64,000 nucleotides of DNA from Hsuehochloa calcarea (GCA_036346395.1 CM070594.1:20741385-20805384), one strand, 5' to 3'. Shown: positions 10,208-22,100, counted from the stretch's first letter. Program-made: numbers and translations. Notes: generated by a model from the letters alone, not told the origin.

Positions 10208-13200
10208 CATAGGAGTCCTGCCCTTCTTATTGGAAAATATGACTCATTTATTCACTTAATATTTTGGTTAACGACAGTTTCCGTTTGCAAGCCCTTTACC
10301 ATGTGGAATCTTCGACCTAATGAATTTCATTTGGGTGTTTTGGGTGTTAAAGTTGAATGCTTCTCTTTTATGAAAGAAAATGTTAAGAACCCTTTAGCGA
10401 TGTCTTGTCGTGGTTGAGTGAGAGATTATAATCAAAGAAATTAGTGGATATGATATGTGTTATCAAATTGGGTCTGTAGTGTGGTGCATAATCGATCTTA
10501 ACTAAGATACTTGGAAGGGAAGTTGATTAACTTGATGGTGTCTTGTAGTAGTTCTTGATGAACTGTGATTAAGAGTCTGGTTATACCCAATTGGAGTCAA
10601 AGTAGTTATTAAGAAGTGTGGAATTTTGACAAACTGGTTTGACCATTAAAAAAATTGTTTTGTTGGCTAAACTTGTTGGGTTATTTTGTCTCAATGGATG
10701 AAACTAACTGTGTGAAAAGGGAAAATCGAGGTGATGCTAGATTACTGTATTAGTGGATGTTAATCTTGGAGTTATCTTTTGTGGATACTTATAATACCAG
10801 TGGATTTAGAATTTTATGGGAGGAGTTCTGGATAACTATTCTATATAGAATGATGGGATGAATTTAGTTGTAGTAATGCTGAGATTGTTGAATTATGGAA
10901 GATTTTGATTCTTGAAGTTTTATTATGATTTTGTACCAAATTAAGATTATGAGGTTGAACGGTTGAATATGTGTTTGTAATTGTACATGTGATTTCGAAA
11001 CAAAAGTAGGTAGCATCTAGATTTCTTGATGAAGCTAGTTGTTAGCAACAATGGTTGGAGTGCAACTGTTGTGTGGTGACATTTGGTATTGAGCATCTAT
11101 AAGAGTTCAACAGATATGATTTAATAGATGGCTTGTGCTTACATGATTGTGGAATATTCGGATGATAGCATGTATTTGATGAAAGGGTTTTGGTAGGAAC
11201 TTTTAAATTGTGTAGTAGATTCCCTCTAAAATAAAGTAGTTGTTGTAGTGAGGTTGTAATATTTTGGTCTACTCTTAATTTGAGGATGAGATGATACTAG
11301 TAGTATGGAACTATTTGGTGAGCCTTGGGGGCTTTATAATGAAATGAGTTGACGATAAAGATTCTTATTAAGAGTGTATTATTCTTGATGTTAGTAAGGT
11401 GATATGCAAAGGATTGTGACTTATGAGAGTAGTGATGATTCTTCATGAGAGAAAGTAAATTGATCGTCTTTTGTAATATCTGTTAAATGAAATGTTTGGA
11501 GTTTTGCATTCATAATCCTTTGGGAGTTCATGATTTATGTGGTATCTGAAATTAGTTTGCGCAGAGTGACGTATTTGAAGGTTCTATCGGTTCTTAAGTG
11601 ATTCATGTGATTTGACTTTAAATGATCTTTTGCTTGAATTGGCAAAGTAATGTTTTGATCAAAGAAAATTATTTCCTATGTTAAATGGAAGGGTGTATTA
11701 GAGGTATTCGCGGTTGGATTCAAGTTTTGAAGCTTGCAGCTTATTGAAGCGTGCTTAACCTTGTTGGTTGGCCGCATAAGAGTTCCTCAAGTTTCAAAAG
11801 CAATGCTTTATTTTATTTGTTGAAGTTTGATAATCTCTTCTAGTGGGACTTGTGCCCTTATTTGTGGTCTCATCTCTTGCTTTTCGAGTTTATTGCTAAT
11901 TGACTATTTCTCTTGATCTTGTGTTTACTGTGAATATTAAATGTTTTTCTAAGTGTTGAAATCATTATTGTTTTTTTGCCTCTTATTTGAGAAAGGGATA
12001 ATGGATTCGTTTTAGAAAACCTCATAGAGGGTATGGTGACAACTGATTGGTGATAGTCAAGTGAATGATTTTGTGAGGCTTTGGTGTTAATTTGTTTGAA
12101 ATGCATTGAGTGATAAGTTGATTTCTTGAAGTAATCCTTGGAGAGGGTTTGACTTAAATAGAAAGTTTTGTCTTTGGGCTAAACCGATGACAATATTGCA
12201 ACTAATAGAACCTATAGTGGTTTGCGGTCAAAGATCATTTGTTCATGTTGAGTGGAGCATTAGAATTGTTGAAAGTATAGAAATCTTGGTCAGCTTATTA
12301 GAGACCGCGATTGGGTAATTTGCCGGGTTGTATAAACAATATATGATGGTGTAATTTAATGAGAGTGGGATTAACGAAGTAATCTAATCGTAATGTCAAT
12401 TAATGGGATAGTAGGGAGTGTTGAGATGTCAGCAGGTATGCTCTGGCTTTAGTGAATAATCTTCTAGGAGATAGAATTCTTCTAAAAGATAATTTGGTCG
12501 AGAAATTTTTTACATGCGGATGATAATGATTGAGTATGTTTGGAATGAGGGAATTTTAGTGAATGAATCTGAGGATTTCTCGATCTTTTTTATGAGAAGT
12601 TTGTTGTAGGAGTTTTAGAGGTTGAAATTGAGCTTTTCATTTTTATGCTAGAACCTTGGTTGCCAATGATTATGTGTAAAAGTAGTAAAATAAGAGTAGA
12701 TTTCGAATAGTGGGATGATCATGGATAGTATTCTTTTGGTGTAGTACATAAGAGTGTGTGGTGTGAATTTCAAATTGATTATCCTTAACGGATTGAGGGA
12801 TGTGATTGTGGGTGAAATCTATATTGAGTTGCGTTGGGAATTATTTGTCAAAGTATTTCATTTGGTAGAGAAGTTGGCTAGAGTGTGATATTGTGGATTA
12901 GAAGAGTCTCCCTGCCCAATTGTGGATTTTGTATTCGGTTGAACATAGCTTTGAAGTTGCCAATTTAAGAGAAAGGAGCTAGTGTGGTATACGATGAATT
13001 GGAATTATAAAGTTTGAGAGGAATGTTATTCCTAAAAGAGAAATTGAAAAAAAAAATTACCTCGGGTAATGAAACACTCCCTTGATTATTGTTTGAGCTG
13101 TGTGTTTATGACAATGGTCATTTACAATTTGCATTGGTTTTATGTTAGCATAGTGGTCCTTTCCGATCTAGGAAAAAACATGAAGTGTTGGATTTGGACA

Positions 13201-13457
13201 TTCGAATGACTTCTCATTTGGCTTTCGCGACGTTTGTTTGCAAACTGCCCACTTGGAAAGTAAAAATATTTTGTGATGAATCTTTGATTCCAGATTTGAC
13301 TCTTTTGGTAACGACTTCTGTTGTACGTTCCTGCTAGAGGAGGTGCTCCTTATTAGATGAAGAGATCATTTGAGAAGTGGGACGAGAGTTCTGTGTGTTT
13401 TGTGCATGTTGTGTGTTTAGATAGCCGAGGGGCAGTTGGCCCGAGGGGAGGTGCCCC
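10208..13457. other. C-poor decayed sequence, probably old retroelement interior
   Basis: About 3.2 kb without an open frame over about 80 codons. The + strand is strikingly G- and T-rich and C-poor: three sampled 60-base lines (10441, 11281, 12541) contain 14 C against 51 G. It follows a Ty3 LTR end, primer site and leader and probably descends from such an element, but I could not identify gag or pol motifs with confidence. Confidence 0.4.
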
Positions 13458-13875
13458 TTATAAGCCAACATCTATAAATTGCATTCTATGGTATGACTCA
13501 CAAGTACGGTTGTGTACTCATACTTCCTTCAAACAATCAACAGAAGTGGGGGAGTCATCGTCTGCATTTGAGGAGGAGTTCTATGAAGGTGCTGATCATT
13601 AGGGTCTTGATCCCAGTCAGTTGAATGTGGATCAATATTTATTGTCAGTCCTTACTCTGCTACTGCTATTTATTTATTGTCTGTCCTACATGGCTTAATA
13701 AAAGTAAACTCGACCATAAGGTCAAAACTATTATTTGCTATTCAAATTAGTCGTTTATTCTAATAATCATCTTGTGTGGATCGATATTTATCTATGTTGA
13801 TACTGTGTGCACTAGCGTGATCCTAGACTAGTACAGAATACACAGAGTCTATAATTGCATTTTTGGGTCCCAACA
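13458..13875 (+). mobile_element. Truncated 3' part of a Ty3 LTR (same family as 31143-42935)
   Basis: The order of phrases matches the last 400 bases of the LTR ending at 42935: a TGTGTACTCA phrase, GAGGAGGAGT, GAAGGTGCT, CTCGACC-TAAGGTCAAAA, GCACTAGCGTGATCCT, TTTTGGGTCCCAACA. It is more diverged than the two LTRs of the intact element are from each other, so it is an older relative. It ends against a MULE transposase reading frame at 13876. Confidence 0.75.
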
Positions 13876-15073
13876 CCCTTGTACTTCCAAGATAGGAAGG
13901 TGACATCCATCGTTAGCACGGGACGACAATGCTTGAACCTGAGATTTAATTCTGCAATTTGATGCAGCATTCTTGGGACTATGTTGTAAGCCTCTTTGAA
14001 TGTGCCAAACATTCGCTCCATAACCTTCCGTTTTGCCCGCCATGCTTTCTTGTAGCTAACCTGGAACCCCACCATATTGACAACATCTGCCAGTAGAAGT
14101 TTTAGCGAAATAGAAACATATGTGACGATGAGGTGACTTATTAGGCGAACAACATATGAGGATGTCATGTTGCGGTGCCCATGAAGTGCTTCAGCTAGCT
14201 CGCATGTGTGATCCTTCAGCACCATTATCCGGAAGCCCGTGGCGTGGTCGTGAACCGCTGCGCACGGACCTTACCAGCACAAGATTCATCAACATACCTA
14301 ACGATGTAGGTGTCGATGTTGGGCCTCTGCACCCGATACGTCTGGCCAATGTTGACGGTATATCTAACAATAGCATGCTGCATGACACTCTTGTTAGGGA
14401 AACGCTGCCCTAAGAGTAGGGTGTCTTCATTGAACCCACACTTGGCCCCCTCCGACTGTGGCAGAACCAGCGATGTCATTGCGACGTCGTCCAATCTAGA
14501 GGTGACGTAAGCAATATCGGTGATCAAAGCACCACCAACTGCACCTCCCGTAGCAGCTTCTCCATCTTCCTCGTCTGCAGAACTGGTTGTTTCCACGTCC
14601 TCCTCCTCCTCGCTTTCGACTTCTTCCACCTGGTCGACTAGGTACTCGTGGCAATCTATACGGGCTGCCCACCATCTCTCTACTCCATCGTTCGGCCCGA
14701 AATTATCGGCACGTCTCCTCAAGTTTCCATCGCCCACTTCCTCGCCCATGTCTCCTCCAACAACCTCTATGTAATTGGCACATGAAGCGTCACTTATCAC
14801 CTTCATAAGTTATCAAATGGTCTCCCGTGCACCACCCACCACTAGGGCATACAACGCCTCGATGCACAGTTTCTTCCTTATAGTGATGCGATCGAACGCA
14901 GAACGCACGCACCGCCTTAGCTCCGAGAGGCTCATGTCCTTCAGACCCGGCTCCCGGATCACGGTTCGGTCACAATTTGACAGGTCCATCACGTACGAGA
15001 GTGTTCCCGTGGAACACGAACAGATCTTGAATCTCTGCCATGAGATACCTAACACAGGTGCATATAAAACCAC
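13876..15073 (-). pseudogene. MuDR/MULE transposase fragment
   Basis: Minus-strand frames from 15073 to 13876 give the N-terminal and central parts of a Mutator-like transposase. In order: MSLSELRRCVRSAFDRI; an acidic stretch (VEEVESEEEEDVETTSS); a MuDR N-terminal DNA-binding-like region (FPNKSVMQHAIVRY, then VRYVDESCAGKVRAQ); HTCELAEALHGHRNMTSSYV; VSYKKAWRAKRKVMERMFGT; and HCRPVLTMDVTFLSWKYKG. The last resembles the first DDE strand (usually VDGTFLTGKYKG), here with Asp-Val for Asp-Gly. A stop near 14813 and a frameshift near 14225 break it, and the LTR fragment ending at 13875 removes the rest. It would cut and paste MULE DNA if intact; this copy cannot. Confidence 0.82.
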
Positions 15074-17540
15074 TTATATGTTATGCTCATACCATCTAGC
15101 AACTGCTATCGTACGTCAGGTAGTTTTCTTCAGATGTAACCACTTCATTCTGAGTATATAAATTATTGTACCATAAACTACCATAAAAATGCACTCGTGC
15201 AGACGCAATCTTGTGGGACACACAACCATAAATACATAAATGCCCTAAGATTTACGAGAACTTTGCAGGTCATTGTGTAATTTCTTCATAATTTAATGTA
15301 CTCGATATTTTTCTCAAAAAATATAGGAAATCTATTGTTTTGTGTACATTGTTTTCATTTAAATCATTTTGACAACATATTCCGGATTGTTCAAAATTTT
15401 ATTTCGAGTTATATAAATATATTTGTGGGTTTTTCAAATGAATTCTTCTATAATTTTTGTCATGCACACTTTACACCATCTTTTCGTACTCTATGTTTTC
15501 AATTTTAGTTCTTTTGCATCTCATGCACATTTGAATTACATGTTAAATGACCTCAAAATATTTTGAAATTTTATATTCAAGTTCCTGACACTGAGCATGT
15601 CATTGTTTAATTTTAACATATACGTTATGCATATAATGGTGCGCACTAAGTAAAAATTTACCACACTAACAACACTAAGTCTTTTAAGTCAAGTAAGGGC
15701 ATACACCGACTACACAACCCTAACTACTGCTTTGCTACAATAAGAAGCTATCATTCAGCTAATCACATTGCTAAAACTATAGCCGGATGTGGATGATAGT
15801 TACCTTTTCTTTGTGCTCACAAGACGATGCACAACTTTCGCAACTGTGCGAACTCCAACTGCTCTCTGGTTCGCTTCTCCCTTCTCTTCCTCTCTGGTTC
15901 TCTCCTTCCTGCCTCAACGAAAAACTAAAAGCGCACGGGACAATGCGATGGCGTCGGGGCTCGTTTTATCGCGCTTGCTGGTGGCGTGGCGTGCAAGCCG
16001 CTGAATCTGCGAGGCCGGGCTCGGGGGCAGTGTGTGCCGTGAGCAGCGCAAGCGCGCGTAGAGGCGAGGTCGGCGAGCGGCGAATGGCCGCAGCAGGCGT
16101 GGGCGGGTGGCACATGGCGCTGCAGGAGGCGCAAGAGCGCGGGACTGGATAGCTGTTGTGGCCCCACGGCGCATCTGCATGGTCACCTGCTGTGGTCGGG
16201 CGTGCAACACCTTTGTTACTGCGACCATGGGGTGCAGTAGCCGCCTACTGCGGGCCGTAGGCACAGCTGCGAGCTGCTGCGGCCCCGAATGTAGCACACA
16301 AGAGGAGGGAGTTAGAAGTGGATTTTTAGGGATAGAGAGACTATATTTGGAATTCTGGTGGTCTAGAGGACCGATAGTGCCCAAAATTCCGAATGCACCA
16401 TCTATGCTATATCTAAAAGCATACCACGTCAGCTTTTATGTGTGTGTATGTGAGAGAGAGAGAGAGTAAAACTATATCTCGAACTTATTTGCTAGTTCGC
16501 GGTTAACCGGACAAATCATTTCTTACGGACGCCCCGGCACGCTCTCGTGATTTCGACATGTAGTCCATTATCACGTGTCATCGTGAAATGCTCTTTGGAG
16601 ATCATAGCTTACGCTCTATATTCCTGTTGCCCATGCACGAGCGATCTCCTTCCGGTTCACCTTGCCCTCTAGGGCGAGCCCTTCACCCGTAACCGTGCTT
16701 GCCGCCGACGCCGTCCACGGTGATGCTCGTGCACGTTTTCCGGTGTCCCGATGCGAAGAGGAGACGTAGCTACACACGTCGCACGGTTGAGAGAATATGG
16801 CCGTGGTGCTATTTTTAGAAAGCTCCTGCAAATTCAGGAGCCTTCATCCCCCCAAATCTTGGTTTCTGAGATGAGATTGGAAGTTCTGAGCGGCAAATCT
16901 GGAAGTTCCCAAATTGAATTTCTTTTTAATCTCAGTCGAAAGTTCCTGAAATTCAAAGACAGCACAAAACTATATGAGCTTCATTCAACCAAGATTATAT
17001 AGTATAATTTGTTTCTAGCCTCACGCCTGAGCCACTTATCCTCCGTATCTCTGATGTGCTCTTTCTCAGTTCTCACATCTCAACGCAATGCCCCTATTTA
17101 CAGATAACGTGTCTTGGTAACCAATATAACATTCTTGATCTGTAAGGATACAAATATCTTTATTAGCGATGTCTAGCTTGATTCATACCATATTGCTTCG
17201 GATGCAAACACTGTTCATACGCCCATCCGTACGTGTTAGCAACAAACAAGGCATTGCCATTTCTGTTTTGGTGACGTGTATTAGACTCATTTAACCGTTT
17301 CAACTTCTGTTCTTTGTAGGGAATAGAGAGAAGATTATATGTGCTCTCCGGTCACCATTAGAGCCCGTCTTAATACCTCTGTACCCGCCGTAGAAGGCAA
17401 GGAAGCGGCTAGACAAGGATAAGATCACGTGAGATGCGCACTCGCACAAGGTATAGAAACGTGTGATTTCGAATCAAATTACTTACCAAATTCACATCGA
17501 CTGGTGATCCAGCCATGAGACTTGCTATGTTCCAAACATG
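15074..17540. other. No gene recognised
   Basis: AT-rich to about 15780, then GC-rich to about 16320, with overlapping open frames on both strands at 15787-16384. That is typical of GC-rich sequence and not of a gene: no motif, splice pattern or homology is visible. A short (GA)n tract lies near 16452-16467. The last part is the upstream region of the pectin methylesterase gene. Confidence 0.5.
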
Positions 17541-17542
17541 CA

Positions 17543-17550
17543 TATATATT
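17543..17550 (+). promoter_or_regulatory. TATA-like box upstream of the pectin methylesterase gene
   Basis: TATATATT stands about 112 bases before the start codon at 17662, a normal distance for a short 5' untranslated leader. No second candidate is nearer. Transcription start is not visible from sequence. Confidence 0.4.
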
Positions 17551-17661
17551 CACAAACCAACTCCATCGATTCTTGTACCAGCTAGCCACCACTCTAATTC
17601 ATACATAAGGATCAGTTGGTTCCTCCGTCTGTAATTAACTAGATTAGTTTGTCAAGCAGAT

Positions 17662-19402
17662 ATGAAGCTTGTGCTAGGGCCACTGGTTAGAATGGCCCTA
17701 GCCCATGTAATTGGAGTCCTGTCTTTGGCCCTGACAGCTATGCCTCGAGACTGCGATGCTGCAGGAAGTACTGTGGTGAAAAGCATCTACGTCAACTGGA
17801 ATGGGCGTGCTGATTTCAAGTCCGTCCAAGACGCCATCGACTATGTCCCCTTCGGCAACGATCAGTGGGTCCGAGTTCACGTCGCCGCGGGCGTCTACAA
17901 GTAATGCATGCATGCATCCCTTTCATTTCATTGTTGTAGTTGCCCTGCAGCTTTCGTTCAAAGTGCTATCTGCATCTTGGTTTTTGTTCTAACTGGCGAG
18001 CATGTGAAAGTAATTGTTTGATCATGGGCATGAGTTTATAACACCAAAATGGATGTCAATTCTCAACCGAGAGTAGTTTGTGAAAAAGCAACCGTTTTAA
18101 TCAGAGATGTCCGCCTTAAAAGTAAATTGATTCCATTTTGAAACCCAAATTGCAACAGATTTTGTTCATCGATCGATAGTGAAATTCACGAATCGTCAAC
18201 TCAATCACTTCAGGCGACGGGAGTGTTACAATTAAAGGAGTAACGGGGCTGATTTTGTCTCTGTTTTTCACTTGTGAATTCATGAAGTGAGAAGGTGCAC
18301 ATACCTGCAAACAAAAGCTTCATCCTGCTGGAAGGCGAGGGGAGCCGGCAGACGTCGATCGAGTGGGCGGACCACGCCTCCGGGGGCTCCGGCACCGCCG
18401 ACTCCCCGACGTTCGCCTTGTACTCCACCGACTTCATGGCCCGCGACATCACCTTCAAGGTCGGTCTGCCTGTCTCTAGCCTGTTTAATTAATTCTGCTT
18501 CGACTCCATCATGCTCACGATCAATGCATGCACAAAGATTTTAGCCTTTCTAGCGCCTTTACGCGAGCTGCTGCTGTCGCAGAACACGTACGACGGGGTC
18601 GGGAACTTGGCGCCGGCGGTGGCGGCGCTGGTGGCCGGCGACCGGGCGTCGTTCTACCGTTGCGGCTTCGTCAGCGTCCAGGACACGCTGAGCGATCTGC
18701 TGGGGAGGCACTACTACGAGAGGTGCTACATCGAGGGCGCCATCGACTTCATCTTCGGCAACGGCCAGTCCATCTTTCAGGTTCTCCTACTAAAATCGTA
18801 CTGATTCGTCACCATGTACATTATTGCTGCACCAAGCAATTAGCCGATTGGAGGTGTGTAAATTTGAGCGCGTACGCAGGGGTGCGAGATATCGACGAGT
18901 AGGGCGGCGGTGGCGCCGGGGTTCATCACGGCGCAGGGGCGGGACAGCGAGACGGAGAAGAGCGGGTTCGTGTTCAAGGGGTGCACTGTGGGCGGCGTCA
19001 CGCCGGTGTACCTGGGGCGCGCGTGGCGGTCCTACTCCAGGGTCATCTTCTACCAGACGGACATGTCCGGCGTCGTCGTTAGCCAGGGCTGGGACGCCTG
19101 GAACTACAAGGGCAAAGAGTGTGTACACTATACCTACCTACTCCATGCATGGACGGTCAGAACTCAGAACCGATCATCGTGTGATTGACAGCGTGATTTG
19201 TTGCGTTTTTCTTGGTGATTTGATGGTTCCCAGGGGCACGTTGATGATGGTGGAGTCGGGGTGCACAGGGCAGGGGTCCAACACGACGGGGCGGGTCCCG
19301 TGGACAAAGAAGCTGAGCGCAGAGGAGCTCGCCAAGTTCGTCGACCTCTCTTACGTCTCCGGGGACGGCTGGCTCGCCGCGCAGCCACGCTGGTCCGGCT
19401 AG
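17662..19402 (+). CDS. Pectin methylesterase (pectinesterase), five exons
   Basis: The product would remove methyl esters from cell-wall homogalacturonan. Exons fitted by eye with GT-AG introns: 17662-17900, 18288-18459, 18583-18780, 18880-19118, 19234-19402, totalling 1017 nt and 338 residues. A hydrophobic signal peptide (about residues 8-27) is followed directly by the catalytic domain; there is no inhibitor-like pro-region, so it is the short type. Family landmarks are GVYNEKV (77-83), FYRCGF (161-166), QDTL with catalytic Q170 and D171, DFIFG with catalytic D192, and LGRAW with R250. The oxyanion-hole Gln of the usual QAVAL motif is Pro148 here (LAPAVAALV). The first Met follows an in-frame stretch without upstream alternatives. 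The reading frame is intact and GC-rich, unlike its transposon neighbours. Whether it retains activity with Pro148 is unknown. Confidence 0.9.
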
Positions 19403-19497
19403 CTACCTAGCTAGGGTGTGAATGTGATGGTGCACGCAGTTGCATACCCACGCAGTGATAAAGTTAAGGTGATTGCATTCTGGAGATGGAGCTTATC

Positions 19498-19503
19498 AAT
19501 AAA
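19498..19503 (+). terminator. Polyadenylation signal-like AATAAA of the pectin methylesterase gene
   Basis: AATAAA 95 bases after the stop codon at 19400-19402, at a normal distance for a plant 3' untranslated region. Plant signals are loose, so this is suggestive only. Confidence 0.5.
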
Positions 19504-19563
19504 AAAAAGCTTGTGTTGAAGAACTGATTAACTTCTTTTATTTCACTACGTATAAGTCGGTGT

Positions 19564-19600
19564 GGGGGTGGGGGTGTGTGTGTGTGTGTGTGTGTGGGGG
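19564..19600. repeat. (TG)n microsatellite with G-runs
   Basis: A run of about eleven TG units flanked by GGGGGTGGGGGTG on the left and GGGGGG on the right. It sits between the pectin methylesterase 3' end and the duplicated block that follows. Confidence 0.9.
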
Positions 19601-19606
19601 GAAGGG

Positions 19607-19898
19607 AATACAGGAAACGTCTAGTGTTGTTTAGAGTTGTAGTCGGACCAACAATCACACAAAAAAAAGACAAAATACTGCTACAAAATATGCTATACTA
19701 AACGCTCTATCACAAACGGTTCATGAATAGAACCGTCTGTGACAGTGGGAAAAAAAGGGGAATACAGGAAACGTCTAGTGTTGTTTAGAGTTGTAGTCGG
19801 ACGAACAATCACACAAAAAAAGATAAAATACTGCTACAAAATATGCTATACTAAACGCTCTATCACAAACGGTTCATGAAAAGAACCGTCTGTGAATC
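19607..19898. repeat. 154-bp tandem duplication, two copies
   Basis: The block beginning AATACAGGAAACGTCTAGTG occurs at 19607 and again at 19761. The copies differ at only a few bases (for example GACCAAC against GACGAAC). Each copy includes a non-palindromic part and one hairpin palindrome (CACAAACGGTTC...GAACCGTCTGTG) of the CACTA type, so the duplication spans or lies within the CACTA end. Confidence 0.92.
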
Positions 19899-21004
19899 TT
19901 CTGAAGATTCGATTATCACAAACGGTTCTTCTTAAGAACCATTTATGAATTATCATAGACGGTTCTATTCACGAACCGTTTGTGATTATAATCATATCAC
20001 AGACGATTTTGTAGATAAATTCGTCTATGATACTTTTATTTTGTTGGGCGGGAAAACAAAAATTTAGACTTAATGGGTGGGCTGCCGAAACTCGCTTTAT
20101 ATTAACAGAGTCTCCTCACACCTCCATCTCCTCCTCTGCCATCTCTCCTCTAACAGAGTGCCGCCGTCTCGCCCTGACATTACACTCCGGCATCCCCCGA
20201 GCTCGTCGCCCGCACCCTCCTCCACCTCGCCCCAACCTTGTCGTCGCCGGCTTCCTTCGCTTCGTCGCCCCGTCCTCCCCGAGCTCGTCGTCGTCGGCCT
20301 CCCACGACCTCGTCGCCACGGCCTCCCACGACCTCACTCTCTCTACTCCCCCCTTTTGCTATGTGATGTGGATTACTAAGAGCTAGTGTTAATGCTTTAT
20401 GAATGGATTGAGTTGATGCTACTGTGATGTGGGTGGTGTTGTGGCTATTGTGGAAAGCTCTCTATGCATGTGTAGTCCATACTGAGTTATTTGGTTTCGG
20501 CAAAAATATAGATGGCAGATCGCGCACTGTCTAGTAAAACCATCATAACTTTTGCATACGAACTCAGATCGCGACGTTCTTTCGCTCGTTGGAAAGCTAA
20601 CGAATAGTTCAATCCGTAAATCCATAATATGAAATTCATTTGCGAGGCTTGGGAGACTCCAGACGAAGTGAAAGCCCCTAAAAATGTCGTTTAAAGCCTC
20701 AAAACATCCTCCGAAGTTTTAGCACCCGTTTTTTTGCAATAGAAAAAGCTATCACAGACGGTTCTTGTTTAGAACCGTCTGTGTAAAAAGCTATCACAGA
20801 CGGTTCTGAACAAGAACCTTCTGTGGTAATTAATTATCACAGACGGTTCTTATTCAGAAACCGTATGTGATAGCTTTTTCACAGACTATTCAAAAACCGT
20901 CTGTGATGACCTAATGTCATCACATACATATAAACTCAGACGGTTCAAAAATCGTCTGTGGTGACGGTTCCGAACCGTCTGTAATGACCCTTTGTGTAGT
21001 AGTG
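19700..21004. mobile_element. Non-autonomous CACTA (En/Spm) element
   Basis: The right end reads TTTGTGTAGTAGTG, the reverse complement of a CACTACTACACAAA terminus. Both ends carry arrays of subterminal palindromes built on CACAGACGGTTC and GAACCGTCTGTG (about ten, at 19712-20036 and 20754-20985). These are the sites CACTA transposases normally bind. The middle holds an AT-rich promoter-like stretch, a GC-rich Pro/Arg-type segment (20110-20340) and one 60-nt module at 20544-20603. No transposase is encoded. The left terminus is unclear: CACTACG at about 19546 is a candidate, but its flanking bases do not match those at the right. Confidence 0.8.
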
Positions 21005-22100
21005 AAAGAAGTAATCCCAACAGGCTCTCTTTATTGATAGTCTACATATGTGTGTTCAAGGAGAGCCCCCAACTCACTTTATACAAGCGGAGAGCAATAT
21101 GCATGGGAACTCATGTCCTTTAATAAGCCTCATTTAGGTAAAACGTCCACATGATCAGACCGATATATAACACTATTTTCTTTTCTTTATTTCTTTCTTT
21201 TGAAAAAGTCCCCTTTACTCCTACAATGTTGTTTGTCTGCTTAACCTCTAAACTTTCATTTGGTCCACTTTAGCACCTTGATATTCTAAAATTGGATCAA
21301 TTCACACCCTAAAGCCGATTTCAAAGGTAGTTTTGCCACAGTAAACGCAATATCATATGGTTTTTCCACATAGCATCACATATAGAAGTTGTCATCACCA
21401 TCTTCATCCTACAACTCCAACTCCAACTCCCCCTCTCTATCGGTGCTCCCTCTTCATGTCTCTCTCTCCTCCTCGTATCTCTCCTCTCGCACTCTCTTAC
21501 GATGATGGGGCAGCAGTATTGAAGATGGGGCATGAGACCATAGTGGCAATGGTGGTCGGTGAGGTGGAACAAAGAGGGTAGCACTGCCTTGTCGTCCCTA
21601 AGCCAGGCTCGCCACGCTACCCATGCTCTGCTCGCCTCACAGCTTCACACTCATCATGACCCGCGGGGGCTTCACCTGTCGCACGTGACCCAAACAGACA
21701 GGGCAAGTCCTGATATTTTGAAGACCCTATGGCGAGACAAAAGTGAAGACCCTGTTTGCTTACAGCCGTACTCCAATGCTCAATATATATTTAAGAAATG
21801 CTTCTAGAGTCTAAAAAACACAAATTGGATAGAAAGCGAAATAGTAGCAAGAAGAATTCCCAAAGCTTCAAGCCTTCTTGTCTTGTTGATTGATGTGGAG
21901 TAAAGTTTATGGCGTTAAACAAACAAACGTAAAACTTTGGGGAGTAAAGCGGAATTATCCCTCTTTCTCAAATCAAGAAATGTGTAGCGGAGATTTAAAC
22001 ATGTTCACGAACGACCTGGCCCGAGCTTGACCCGGTCCAGGCTGAGCTTTGGACTGAATTTCTGGCCAAAAAGCCATGTCCAAAAGCCCGATGATTGTAA
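21005..22100. other. No gene recognised
   Basis: Mixed-composition DNA. A pyrimidine-rich segment at 21400-21490 and short frames at 21357-21807 show no motif or family resemblance. Confidence 0.5.

Noticed and set aside
9989..10417. 142-codon frame across the hAT MITE
   Set aside because: It crosses the right end of the MITE and its target duplication, so it is a chance fusion of MITE and flank.
13458..13875. Considered as the 3' LTR partner of the LTR end at 9047
   Set aside because: The 3' ends differ (GTGTTACA against GGTCCCAACA), so they belong to different families.
14520..15161. Frames on the + strand at the MULE locus
   Set aside because: The minus strand carries recognisable transposase motifs; the + frames are their antisense.
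15787..16384. Overlapping open frames of 120-156 codons on both strands in a GC-rich segment
   Set aside because: Low stop density from GC content explains them. No motif, no splice signals, and frames on both strands are equally open.
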